Shown: positions 45,251 through 55,068, counted from the first letter of the stretch. The stretch: 64,000 nucleotides of DNA from Kaistella yonginensis (GCF_030409525.1 NZ_JAUFQB010000004.1:18252-82251); one strand, 5' to 3'. Notes: generated by a model from the sequence alone, not told the origin. Made by a program: numbers and translations.

Positions 45251-45340
45251 CTAAATATTTTTTATTCATTTTATGGACTTGTATAATTTTATTTTATCTT
45301 TTTTGCCTATTTTTATAGAACGATTAATAAAGCGAATATA

Positions 45341-48300
45341 ATGGCAAAAATTTTAGGATTAGATTTAGGGACGAACTCTGTTGGATGGGCGATTGTGGAA
45401 AAAGAAGGAAAAGAATATTCTCTGTTAGATAAAGGGGTAAGAGTATTTTCTGAAGGTGTAAATATTGAAGCAAAAACAAATAGTGAGAGTTCTAAAGCTG
45501 CAAAAAGGACTGAATCTAGAAGTGCGAGAAAATTAAAATATAGACGTAAAATTAGAAAAATTGAACTACTTCAAATTTTGTCTGACAATAATTTATGTCC
45601 AAAATTAACTGCAAAGGATTTGAAAGATTGGAGATATAAGAAAATTTATCCTCAAAATGTAGATTTTAGAATGTGGTTAAGCACTGATAATCAAGAAAAT
45701 ATTAACGAAAGAAAAAAGCAAATAGAAAATCCTTATTTTTTTAGAAATAAAGTTGCAAAGGAATTATTGGACTTAAATAATAAAAACGACAGATACAATA
45801 TAGGAAGAGCATTTTATCATATTGCACAAAGAAGAGGTTTTTTGAGCAATCGTCTTGATAGTTCTGACAATTCTATAATAGAGGAAAAGAAAGATGAGAT
45901 AACTTCTTTTATCAGCGAAGCGACTTCAATTTTGGATTTTCAAACAATATTTGCTGATTTTTTAACCAGTTATGATAAAGATGAAGCAGGCGACAAGCCA
46001 TTATTTACACTCTCAAGAGCATTCACTGCAATAATTAAAGAGTTTTCTAAATTTACTTACGAGGAAATAAAGGAAAAACTATTAGAAAGATTAAATAAAA
46101 AGGAATTTCTTGGACCAGTTAAAAGAGCCATAAGTGATTTGACTGAAAAAATTGAAGAAGCAAAATGTACGACTTTAGGTGAATATTTTTATACTTTATA
46201 TAAAAGCGGTAATAAAATAAGAGGAGAATATACGCATAGAATTGACCATTATTTAGCAGAATTTAATTTTATCTGTGAAAAACAAAATATTTCTACAGAA
46301 GTAAGAGAGAAAATTGAAAAAGCAATATTTTTTCAAAGACCGTTAAAATCTCAAAAAGGATTAGTTGCAAAATGTCCACTCGAAACTAGAAAAGCGTGTG
46401 TACCAATCTCTCATCCAGATTTTGAAGAATTTAGAATGTTGAGCTATTTGAATAATATTAAAATTAAATTACCAACAGACGAAAAATTAAGATTACTGAA
46501 TGAAGATGAAAAAGAACATATTCAATCTTTGTTTTTTAGAAAATCTAAAGCAAATTTTGATTTTTCTGAAATCGCAAAAAAATTAACACCAAAAGATTTG
46601 AAATCAGGATATTTTAAAGATAGAAACGCATCAGTGTTTGATGTTTTATTCAATTATAATTTTGGAAGTAATGTTGCAGGTTGTCCAACAATTGCATATT
46701 TAATGGATACTTTTGGCTATAATTGGAAAGAATATTTATTTTCAAATTACACAAAACTCAATCAAAATGGAACAAATAAAACAAGAGAGGAAATTATAGA
46801 TGTTTTTTGGCATGTTCTGTTTCGATTTGATAAGATAGAAATGTTGAAGCAATTTGCTTTAGATAACCTTTCTTGCGATGAGAAAACTGCGGTAAAGTTT
46901 TCGAAAATAAAATTAAAACAAGAATACGGTTCTTTAAGTTTAAAAGCGATTAGAAATATTTTACCTTATTTGAGACAAAATCTAATCTATTCTCATGCAG
47001 TTTTCTTGGCGAATATGAAAAACATTTTACCAAAAGAAATTTGGCAAATTGAAGAAAATCAAAATATAATCAATAAAGAAATAAATTTAATTATTGAAAA
47101 TTATAAAGTTTATAGTAACAATATTGATATTGTAAACGGTTTAATAAAAAATGTAAAAAAAGAAAATGAAACTTGGAGTTCTGAAAATAAGTTTGTTGCA
47201 GAAGCCTATAAAAAGGATGTAAATAAACAAGTAATAACATTTTTTGGAACAAAACGTTGGGATGAAACTCCTGAAAATTATCAAAATCAAATTTTAAGGG
47301 AGTGTTTTGATTTGTTTGTAAACCAAATGAAACTTAATTCGGGAAGAGGAGAGTTTGCGAAAAAGCAAACTATTGATGAAATTTTAAAAACGTTTTTGAG
47401 TGATAATTTTAATGTGAGCCAAGATGATTTAAAAAAATTATATCATCCATCAGCAATTGAAATCTATAAAAAAGCAAAACGAAGCGAAGTTGACGGTAAA
47501 AAATATTTAGAAAGTCCATTGATTTCTTCCATAAAAAATCCAATGGCAATGCGTTCTTTACATCAAGTAAAAAAAGTTGTAAATCAATTAATCAAAGATG
47601 AATTGATTGATGAAGAAACTGTAATACATATCGAAATGCCAAGAGAACTAAATTCTGCAAACGAAAGAACGGCAATTAGACAATGGAATGAAGAATTAAA
47701 AAATAGACGAACTAACTATGCGAATGAATTAAAATCAATTTTTAGAGGAGAAATAAAATTTGATAATTGTAATGATGAAAATGAAGATTACAATAATTAC
47801 GAACCAACAGAAACAGATATTTTGAAATACCAACTTTGGATAGAGCAAAATAAAGTTTGTCTTTATACAGGAAAAACTATTTGTCTTTCAGATTTTATCG
47901 GGCAAAATCCAAAATTTGATATAGAACACACCATTCCAAGAAGTAGAAGTTTGGATAATTCTCAACTGAACAAAACATTATGTGATAATATTTACAATAG
48001 ACAAACTAAAAAAGATAAAATTCCTTTTGAATGCCCAAATCACGATGAAATTTTGTTGCGCATAAAACATTGGTATGCAAAATACAAAGGTTTAGAACAA
48101 CAAATAAAAGATCTATCCCAAAAAGTAAAGGTAGCATCTACAAAAGAAAGAAGAGACCAATATATTACAGATCGAACTAAGTTGAGATTTGAATATTTGT
48201 ACTATTTTAAAAAATATAAATCATTCAATATGGAAGAAATTCCAGATGGATTTAAAAATAGCCAGTCTGTAGATATTGGTGTCATTAGTAAATACGGAAA

Positions 48301-49948
48301 TTTATTTTTAAAAACAGTATTTAATAAAGTCTATCCAATTAAAGGAAAAACCACAGCCAACTTACGACAAATGTGGGGTTTAAATGACAAAACAAGAGAT
48401 AATCATGCACATCATGCAAAAGATGCAGTTGTAGTTGCATGTTGCTCAAGAGATATTAATGATGCTTTGGCAAATTATTATCACGATTTAGAACAATATG
48501 AATTTTACGGAAAACCTAAGCCATCTTTTTCGCATAGAATTCCTTGGCAAGGATTTCATAAAGATGTAGATGATTTTGAAAATAATACTTTAATCAGTCA
48601 TCATACACCAGATGTTTTACATATTCAAAGTAAAAAAGCCATTCGTAAAAGAGGAATTATTCAAAGAAATGAAAATGGAGAAATTAAATATAAACAAGGA
48701 GATACTGCACGTGGAACGCTTCATAAAGAAAGTTTTTATGGTGCGATAAAGCAGCCAGTTATTGATGAAGAAAGTAAAAAACCAAAACACACAAACGACG
48801 GTGCTTTTATATTAAAAAAAGACGAAAATGGTGATGATATTGTTAAATATGTAAAACGTCAACCATTGGAATCCTTCAAGGATACAGATTTGAAAAATAT
48901 TGTTGACAACAGTATTAAAGAAATTGTAATAAAAGGTAGAGAACAAGAAAAATCGATTAAAAAAGAAATTGAAGCCCTAAAAAAACAATTAAAAAATGTA
49001 AATGAAGAACAACCAATAAAAGAGAAAATTCAACTTCTGGAAAATACAATTAAAAATGAATTATATGTTTTACCAAATAAAAACGGTTCTGTAGTTCCAA
49101 TAAAGAAAATACGTTATTACACTAATGATGTTTTGAATCCATTATTTATCAAAAAACATCGCGATGTTTCTCGGCATGAACACAAGCAATTTTATCATGC
49201 GAAGAATGATGGAAATTACTGTATGGCAGTTTATGAAGGTACTAATGAAAAAGGAAAGATGGACAGAGCATACGAATTAATTAATTTTTTAGATGCAGGA
49301 AGTTTTTTTAAATTATCTAATAAAAATGATCGAATTAAAGGTAATATTTCATTAATACCAGAAAAACATTTGGAAACTAATTATGGTTTATTGCGATCTA
49401 ACGGAATGCCTATAATTTTGAAAAAAGGATTAAATGTGATTTTATTTAAAGATGAAAAAGATGAAATAGATTTTTCAGACACAAAATCAATTATAAACAG
49501 ATTTTATAAAATTACTGGTTTGGACGAAGATGGTATCAAATTAACTTATAACCTTTCTGCAAATAGTACTACTGCAAATATTTCGCACATGAATGAAGTT
49601 ATAAATGAGCAAAAAATTCATGAAGTAAAAGATATACTTGAAACTGTTGGTTTATGGGATAAAATACTTTTAAATTTTAAAAATCAATCAATTAAGAAAT
49701 CTGAATTTTTTAAAGACCTAAACTCAATTTTAAATAATTATTATTTAGAAAATAGCATTTTTGATTCTAAAGGATTAATAATGGAATCTAAATTAAAAGA
49801 AAGTGGTTTGACAACTCCAAAAGGAGGAAATGTTATTGATAACTTTAAAGAATTTCCCTATATAAAATTTAAAGTAAGTAATTTTAACGCAATGATAGAG
49901 GGAATTGATTTTACAATTTCCCCAATAGGAAAAATTAATAAAAAGTAA
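45341..49948 (+). CDS. cas9: CRISPR-associated endonuclease Cas9, type II-C, large form
   Basis: A 1535-residue RNA-guided nuclease that cuts both DNA strands with RuvC and HNH sites. RuvC-I is ILGLDLGTNSVGWAIVE (Asp8). The arginine-rich bridge helix is RTESRSARKLKYRRKIRKIE. RuvC-II is VIHIEMPRELN (Glu765), HNH is FDIEHTIPRSRS (His863), and RuvC-III is DNHAHHAKDAVV (His1025, Asp1028). All catalytic residues are present. It is long for II-C but within the range of Bacteroidota forms; a Lys/Glu-rich coiled stretch lies near residues 1200-1240. Visibly more AT-rich than its neighbours, suggesting acquisition. No csn2 or cas4 is present. Confidence 0.97.
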   Translation: MAKILGLDLGTNSVGWAIVEKEGKEYSLLDKGVRVFSEGVNIEAKTNSESSKAAKRTESRSARKLKYRRKIRKIELLQILSDNNLCPKLTAKDLKDWRYKKIYPQNVDFRMWLSTDNQENINERKKQIENPYFFRNKVAKELLDLNNKNDRYNIGRAFYHIAQRRGFLSNRLDSSDNSIIEEKKDEITSFISEATSILDFQTIFADFLTSYDKDEAGDKPLFTLSRAFTAIIKEFSKFTYEEIKEKLLERLNKKEFLGPVKRAISDLTEKIEEAKCTTLGEYFYTLYKSGNKIRGEYTHRIDHYLAEFNFICEKQNISTEVREKIEKAIFFQRPLKSQKGLVAKCPLETRKACVPISHPDFEEFRMLSYLNNIKIKLPTDEKLRLLNEDEKEHIQSLFFRKSKANFDFSEIAKKLTPKDLKSGYFKDRNASVFDVLFNYNFGSNVAGCPTIAYLMDTFGYNWKEYLFSNYTKLNQNGTNKTREEIIDVFWHVLFRFDKIEMLKQFALDNLSCDEKTAVKFSKIKLKQEYGSLSLKAIRNILPYLRQNLIYSHAVFLANMKNILPKEIWQIEENQNIINKEINLIIENYKVYSNNIDIVNGLIKNVKKENETWSSENKFVAEAYKKDVNKQVITFFGTKRWDETPENYQNQILRECFDLFVNQMKLNSGRGEFAKKQTIDEILKTFLSDNFNVSQDDLKKLYHPSAIEIYKKAKRSEVDGKKYLESPLISSIKNPMAMRSLHQVKKVVNQLIKDELIDEETVIHIEMPRELNSANERTAIRQWNEELKNRRTNYANELKSIFRGEIKFDNCNDENEDYNNYEPTETDILKYQLWIEQNKVCLYTGKTICLSDFIGQNPKFDIEHTIPRSRSLDNSQLNKTLCDNIYNRQTKKDKIPFECPNHDEILLRIKHWYAKYKGLEQQIKDLSQKVKVASTKERRDQYITDRTKLRFEYLYYFKKYKSFNMEEIPDGFKNSQSVDIGVISKYGNLFLKTVFNKVYPIKGKTTANLRQMWGLNDKTRDNHAHHAKDAVVVACCSRDINDALANYYHDLEQYEFYGKPKPSFSHRIPWQGFHKDVDDFENNTLISHHTPDVLHIQSKKAIRKRGIIQRNENGEIKYKQGDTARGTLHKESFYGAIKQPVIDEESKKPKHTNDGAFILKKDENGDDIVKYVKRQPLESFKDTDLKNIVDNSIKEIVIKGREQEKSIKKEIEALKKQLKNVNEEQPIKEKIQLLENTIKNELYVLPNKNGSVVPIKKIRYYTNDVLNPLFIKKHRDVSRHEHKQFYHAKNDGNYCMAVYEGTNEKGKMDRAYELINFLDAGSFFKLSNKNDRIKGNISLIPEKHLETNYGLLRSNGMPIILKKGLNVILFKDEKDEIDFSDTKSIINRFYKITGLDEDGIKLTYNLSANSTTANISHMNEVINEQKIHEVKDILETVGLWDKILLNFKNQSIKKSEFFKDLNSILNNYYLENSIFDSKGLIMESKLKESGLTTPKGGNVIDNFKEFPYIKFKVSNFNAMIEGIDFTISPIGKINKK

Positions 49949-49997
49949 TTTATTCGATAAGTTTCTTGACATGCAGTTTTCGGAGGTCATAAGCAAC

Positions 49998-50054
49998 CAA
50001 ACCACAACGGAAAATCGCCCCGATTTTCTGCAACGGATTTTCCGTTGTGGTTTG
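49998..50054 (+). repeat. Nested palindromes at the cas9-side end of the array
   Basis: A 19-bp perfect inverted repeat: 49998-50016 pairs with 50036-50054, whose last 11 bases are the start of the first CRISPR repeat. Inside it lie two competing hairpins, GAAAATCG-CCC-CGATTTTC (50010-50028) and CAACGGA-TTT-TCCGTTG (50031-50047). The left arm looks like an inverted copy of the repeat's 5' end. Confidence 0.8.
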
Positions 50055-53000
50055 ATTAAAGATTAGAAAAAACGATATTTCGGGCTATCATAATCAAAGT
50101 TTGGAATATGTTGTGGTTTGATTAAAGATTAGAAAAAACGATATTGGTGTCCACTGAATGAAGCGGAATTGGCCAGTTGTGGTTTGATTAAAGATTAGAA
50201 AAAACGATATTTTAGATATTAAAGATTTGGAGCAACAATTAGTTGTGGTTTGATTAAAGATTAGAAAAAACGATATTTGAGGCTGACAAATTCATAAATG
50301 CGCTACCGTTGTGGTTTGATTAAAGATTAGAAAAAACGATATTACAGCAGGTAACAATTGTTTGGCGCTATTGGTTGTGGTTTGATTAAAGATTAGAAAA
50401 AACGATATTAGAGAAAGAAGAAATAATAGTAACGCCTCCGTTGTGGTTTGATTAAAGATTAGAAAAAACGATATTTTTTTAGATTTTTGATTGCACTTGA
50501 AACAGTTGTGGTTTGATTAAAGATTAGAAAAAACGATATTAGTTTTTGTAAACATCCAATAGTTCTATCTGTTGTGGTTTGATTAAAGATTAGAAAAAAC
50601 GATATTTTTACTTTTATACTTTCCGATGGTGTCGGAGTTGTGGTTTGATTAAAGATTAGAAAAAACGATATTTTGTTACAATTTGCGTTCATCTTTGTTA
50701 CTGTTGTGGTTTGATTAAAGATTAGAAAAAACGATATTTTGGAGCAAGTCAACTGCAAGCTAAATCAGGTTGTGGTTTGATTAAAGATTAGAAAAAACGA
50801 TATTTGGTTATGGTTGTCAGTATGGTTATGGTTAGTTGTGGTTTGATTAAAGATTAGAAAAAACGATATTGTTTAAATCTACGGCCATAAGTTTCACCTG
50901 TTGTGGTTTGATTAAAGATTAGAAAAAACGATATTTTTAACATCTTTTGGAAACAGATACAGATAGTTGTGGTTTGATTAAAGATTAGAAAAAACGATAT
51001 TCATAAACTCCTCCGCCGTTGGTAGTGTACGTTGTGGTTTGATTAAAGATTAGAAAAAACGATATTATTTATTACGTTGTGAATAGTTCTGTAAGTGTTG
51101 TGGTTTGATTAAAGATTAGAAAAAACGATATTAAGCCCATAAAAAACCTGCGGCTTTCAATGTTGTGGTTTGATTAAAGATTAGAAAAAACGATATTTTC
51201 TTTTCGAGCCACTCTTGAAGTTTAAACGTTGTGGTTTGATTAAAGATTAGAAAAAACGATATTTATGGTTGTCAGTATTATGGTATGGTATTAGTTGTGG
51301 TTTGATTAAAGATTAGAAAAAACGATATTTTCAGAAACTATAAGCATTAGCATAGTTCGTTGTGGTTTGATTAAAGATTAGAAAAAACGATATTTTATGA
51401 ATACCTACCAATCGACAAAGTAGAGTTGTGGTTTGATTAAAGATTAGAAAAAACGATATTTCGTCTGTGCCGTTCTCACCACCCGTTATAGTTGTGGTTT
51501 GATTAAAGATTAGAAAAAACGATATTAAGCATTAGCAGCGGTTAAACTCTCTTCAAGTTGTGGTTTGATTAAAGATTAGAAAAAACGATATTTGTTTAAG
51601 CTGTGAGCCCCACTACCATTGAGTTGTGGTTTGATTAAAGATTAGAAAAAACGATATTAGAGATCTTTTTATTAATAAAGATGCAATGGTTGTGGTTTGA
51701 TTAAAGATTAGAAAAAACGATATTAAGATTCTGCCCATATGCCAGAAGTCTAACGTTGTGGTTTGATTAAAGATTAGAAAAAACGATATTTTTAACCAAT
51801 TGCATATCAACGCAGGTATTGTTGTGGTTTGATTAAAGATTAGAAAAAACGATATTACCCGCTGAAACTCCGTTGATGTAAATAGGTTGTGGTTTGATTA
51901 AAGATTAGAAAAAACGATATTCTAATGGCGCAGACATTACTTTATCGCTCAGTTGTGGTTTGATTAAAGATTAGAAAAAACGATATTCCAAAATTTTAGG
52001 GCATTCCATATGGAACGTTGTGGTTTGATTAAAGATTAGAAAAAACGATATTAGTTGCTTGTCTGCTTCCATGACTTCCATTGTTGTGGTTTGATTAAAG
52101 ATTAGAAAAAACGATATTCAATTCCGTTGTTAACCTATCGTTCCTATGTTGTGGTTTGATTAAAGATTAGAAAAAACGATATTAGACTGCAGTTCTTTGG
52201 TCATTCGCTCCTGTTGTGGTTTGATTAAAGATTAGAAAAAACGATATTTGAATTTTTCTAATCCATCGGTAACGGAGGGTTGTGGTTTGATTAAAGATTA
52301 GAAAAAACGATATTTTTCTTAAATCGTTGATAGTGGAACTTGTAGTTGTGGTTTGATTAAAGATTAGAAAAAACGATATTTTATATCGGTTATCCTACGG
52401 TCAGTCCATGTTGTGGTTTGATTAAAGATTAGAAAAAACGATATTTTGAAAGTGTGTGTAATTAATCTACCGGTTGTTGTGGTTTGATTAAAGATTAGAA
52501 AAAACGATATTTGTTGAGCGTTCGCCCTCTGCATTGCTAGGTTGTGGTTTGATTAAAGATTAGAAAAAACGATATTATTGATTCCTACATTTTTCAGAAG
52601 ACCAAGTTGTGGTTTGATTAAAGATTAGAAAAAACGATATTATACCAATAAAATTACAACATCATTCAAAAGTTGTGGTTTGATTAAAGATTAGAAAAAA
52701 CGATATTCCTCCTCCGTACACTTTGAAAGGTCGATGTGTTGTGGTTTGATTAAAGATTAGAAAAAACGATATTTAAATTTTTCTAATCCATCGGTAACGG
52801 AATGTTGTGGTTTGATTAAAGATTAGAAAAAACGATATTTCAGACCATAATTTTTTCATAGTCTCACCGTTGTGGTTTGATTAAAGATTAGAAAAAACGA
52901 TATTAAAAACAACTTCAAAGGACTTAAGGCGCCTGTTGTGGTTTGATTAAAGATTAGAAAAAACGATATTTTACTTCAAACATGAAAGAGGTTGGAAATG

Positions 53001-53233
53001 TTGTGGTTTGATTAAAGATTAGAAAAAACGATATTTTTTTATCTCCTGATGTAGGTGGTGAATTTGTTGTGGTTTGATTAAAGATTAGAAAAAACGATAT
53101 TTTTAAATTCTTCAATAGTCGGTAATTTACTGTTGTGGTTTGATTAAAGATTAGAAAAAACGATATTGATGAAAACATAAAAATATATCCTACTCAGGTT
53201 GTGGTTTGATTAAAGATTAGAAAAAACGATATT
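50044..53233 (+). CRISPR. CRISPR array, 49 repeats, 48 spacers
   Basis: Counted repeat by repeat: 49 copies of a 36-nt unit beginning GTTGTGGTTTGATTAAAG and ending AAAAAACGATATT. I saw no variant copy, including the first and last. 34 spacers are 30 nt and 14 are 29 nt. The tracrRNA anti-repeat pairs with the repeat as written, so crRNAs are read on the plus strand, toward cas2. Spacers at 52249-52278 and 52774-52803 share 26 nt; those at 50805-50834 and 51264-51293 share 14 nt. With no degenerate end repeat, the older end cannot be told from the repeats alone. Confidence 0.99.
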
Positions 53234-53286
53234 AGTTGGCTCCTTACCTTCTAATAGTCAAAGTTTTAAGTAGTAAATATCGTACT

Positions 53287-53336
53287 AAAAAATGCTTCTT
53301 TTTTGCACTGATAAGGCAAGATTGAAGCATTTTTTT
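53287..53336. terminator. Bidirectional terminator between array and cas2
   Basis: AAAAAATGCTTC (53287-53298) pairs perfectly with GAAGCATTTTTT (53324-53335) across a 25-nt loop. It can end both the array transcript (plus) and the cas1-cas2 transcript (minus). Confidence 0.75.
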
Positions 53337-53340
53337 ATTC

Positions 53341-53670
53341 CTAAAATAATTCCAACTGTACCGGACCTGGCGGTTTGGGAACTTCTGCTTTCCCCCAAAA
53401 GTTCATAATATTGCCAAATTGCTTATCGGTAATTCGTAAAACGCTCACCTTGCCAAAAGGAGGTAGCAATTGCGCCACACGCTTTTCGTGTACATCCGCA
53501 CTTTCACTGCTTGCGCAATGGCGCATGTATACAGAAAATTGCATCATGTTAAATCCGTCTTTCAATAAATTGGTTCTAAATTTCGATGCATTGTGCCGGT
53601 CTTTTTTAGTTTCAGTCGGCAAGTCAAAAAAAACAAAAATCCACATAATTCGGTAACCGTTTAAATCCAT
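53341..53670 (-). CDS. cas2: CRISPR-associated endoribonuclease Cas2
   Basis: A 109-residue Cas2 that forms the Cas1-Cas2 integrase with Cas1. The ferredoxin-like start IMWIFVFFDLPTETKKDRH contains the conserved Asp after the first strand, and the body GFNMMQFSVYMRHC is typical of type II Cas2. ATG at 53670 overlaps the end of cas1 by 10 bp, so translation is coupled; an internal ATG (MWIFVF) is a possible alternative start. Transcribed toward the array. Confidence 0.95.
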   Translation of the reverse strand: MDLNGYRIMWIFVFFDLPTETKKDRHNASKFRTNLLKDGFNMMQFSVYMRHCASSESADVHEKRVAQLLPPFGKVSVLRITDKQFGNIMNFWGKAEVPKPPGPVQLELF

Positions 53671-54554
53671 AATTGCGGAAAATTAATTTTCTTTTTTTCG
53701 CCCGTAAAACACTGCTGTAAAGAACTTGCACTTCTTTGTAACCCAACCATCAAGGGACTTTTGTCTCCCTCAAAATAAACCGTTTGCGTTAAAATTTTTA
53801 GAAACGCTGCTTTGGTTGCCGTCGTGAGTTCTTGCTCGTTGCTACTGGTGAGTATTTCAAAAACCTTTTCATCAACCAACGGCCGATACGGTTCCATCAT
53901 ATCATCTGCCAAGGCATAAGCATTGTATTTGTTCCGATGATGAATTCCCAAAGTATTCAAAAGTCCGCTCCCCGAAAGAGATCTAGCGGTGGCAGCTCGC
54001 AAAATCGCATAACCATAATTCAAGAAATTATTGGGAAAATTTCCGAAACGTTCTCTTTTGACTTTAAGATCACAATGCTCAAAAAATGTCCGCCAATACA
54101 GGTTGGCCGCAACGCCTTCCATATTAGAGGTGTCACCGCTCAACACCTTTGATGCCACGAAATCAAGACTGTTTTTTTCGCCCGTCATTCGTTCCAGCAA
54201 GACCCCTTGATTTTTAATTTTTTCTCTTACGGTTTGTTGCCAAAGCTGCTTTTTCAATGGTAAAGTCGCCTCCATTTGATTTCGGAAAATTTCTTGTTGA
54301 ATATGATGGCTGTTCAGGTTAAGGAACATTCCGTTGGGCAGATGATTATTCCCACACACAATAATGGCGGCATTATTTTCAATCAACAAATTCATGGCGG
54401 GAATACTCAAAAAAACTTGGGGATGATCGATCACCACATAGCCGATATCTTCAGCAGGAATCGTAGTTTCTCTTTCCTCCGTTTTGATAACGATTTGCAA
54501 ATTTTTGGTGCTTACGGATGTTTTGTTTTCTAATAAAATAGTTCTTTTTAACAT
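53661..54554 (-). CDS. cas1: CRISPR-associated integrase Cas1
   Basis: A 297-residue type II Cas1. The N-terminal beta domain (MLKRTILLENKTSVSTKN, EDIGYVVIDHPQVFLSIPAMNLL) is followed by the helical domain with the metal ligands in NMEGVAANLYWRTFF (Glu), LGIHHRNKYNAYALADDMMEPYRP (His, then Asp). It precedes and overlaps cas2 and is oriented opposite to cas9. Needed for spacer capture. Confidence 0.96.
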   Translation of the reverse strand: MLKRTILLENKTSVSTKNLQIVIKTEERETTIPAEDIGYVVIDHPQVFLSIPAMNLLIENNAAIIVCGNNHLPNGMFLNLNSHHIQQEIFRNQMEATLPLKKQLWQQTVREKIKNQGVLLERMTGEKNSLDFVASKVLSGDTSNMEGVAANLYWRTFFEHCDLKVKRERFGNFPNNFLNYGYAILRAATARSLSGSGLLNTLGIHHRNKYNAYALADDMMEPYRPLVDEKVFEILTSSNEQELTTATKAAFLKILTQTVYFEGDKSPLMVGLQRSASSLQQCFTGEKKKINFPQLWI

Positions 54555-54725
54555 ATTTACGTCTTTAAGTCATTGTTAATAAATGTTTTAAATACTAAAA
54601 TACAAATTAATTTTTCAATTTTTTTATGCACTGAATAAGGGTGAAATGAGGAACTGAATTTTACATTTTATGAAATTTAGGAGAAGTGGCAAAAAGGAAT
54701 TTCCTTCAATTATAATAAACTTGCT

Positions 54726-54733
54726 TATTTTTG
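54726..54733 (+). promoter_or_regulatory. -7 box four bases before the small membrane gene
   Basis: TATTTTTG followed by CAGC and ATG at 54738. Confidence 0.45.
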
Positions 54734-54737
54734 CAGC

Positions 54738-55007
54738 ATGAATATGATGAATCTCTTATGGTTAGTCTTGTCGGCTGCCTTTATCAATGTAATTTTATAT
54801 TATTTTTTCAAAAGGTATTTGATCAAAACTGCAAATCCGGGAATTCTTTTTATGATGATTAATATTTTTAAAGATGTTGTCTGGGTCATCTATTGGCTTA
54901 AAACTTTGGAAATGAATCGAACCAATTTCCTGATTCTTATCGGGGTCTTTTTGGTGGCTTCTTTTTTCTTATACTTTAAGATTATTCGGTTAATAAACCG
55001 CTCCTGA
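54738..55007 (+). CDS. Small membrane protein upstream of the ATP synthase operon
   Basis: An 89-residue protein with three membrane helices (LLWLVLSAAFINVILYYFF, ILFMMINIFKDVVWVIYWL, FLILIGVFLVASFFLYFKII). It lies 81 bp before atpB, where Bacteroidota often encode AtpI/AtpZ-like or DUF6168-like helper proteins, so a role in ATP synthase assembly is plausible. I do not recognise a diagnostic motif. Confidence 0.55.
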   Translation: MNMMNLLWLVLSAAFINVILYYFFKRYLIKTANPGILFMMINIFKDVVWVIYWLKTLEMNRTNFLILIGVFLVASFFLYFKIIRLINRS

Positions 55008-55037
55008 AAATTTACTGATAAAAATCAATTTTTTGTA

Positions 55038-55068
55038 TTGGTAAGTTTTAATAATTTCAATATATTTG
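55038..55068 (+). promoter_or_regulatory. Near-consensus promoter for atpB
   Basis: TTG (55038-55040), 20 nt, TATATTTG (55061-55068). A second box TAAATTTG (55077-55084) lies 4 nt before the atpB ATG. Confidence 0.6.

Noticed and set aside
45266..45340. Promoter for cas9
   Set aside because: Several T-rich stretches resemble parts of TAnnTTTG but none fits at a good distance, so no site is claimed.
51324..51556. Spacers at about 51330-51358 and 51527-51556 sharing AAGCATTAGCA
   Set aside because: Eleven shared bases at different offsets are too few to claim a common source.
50459..53178. Open frames on the minus strand inside the array with a repeated ISFFLIFNQTTT peptide
   Set aside because: They are translations of the CRISPR repeat itself, not genes.
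45035..54737. Recent insertion of the CRISPR region with flanking repeats or attachment sites
   Set aside because: No matching direct repeats, tRNA, integrase or transposase were seen at either border.
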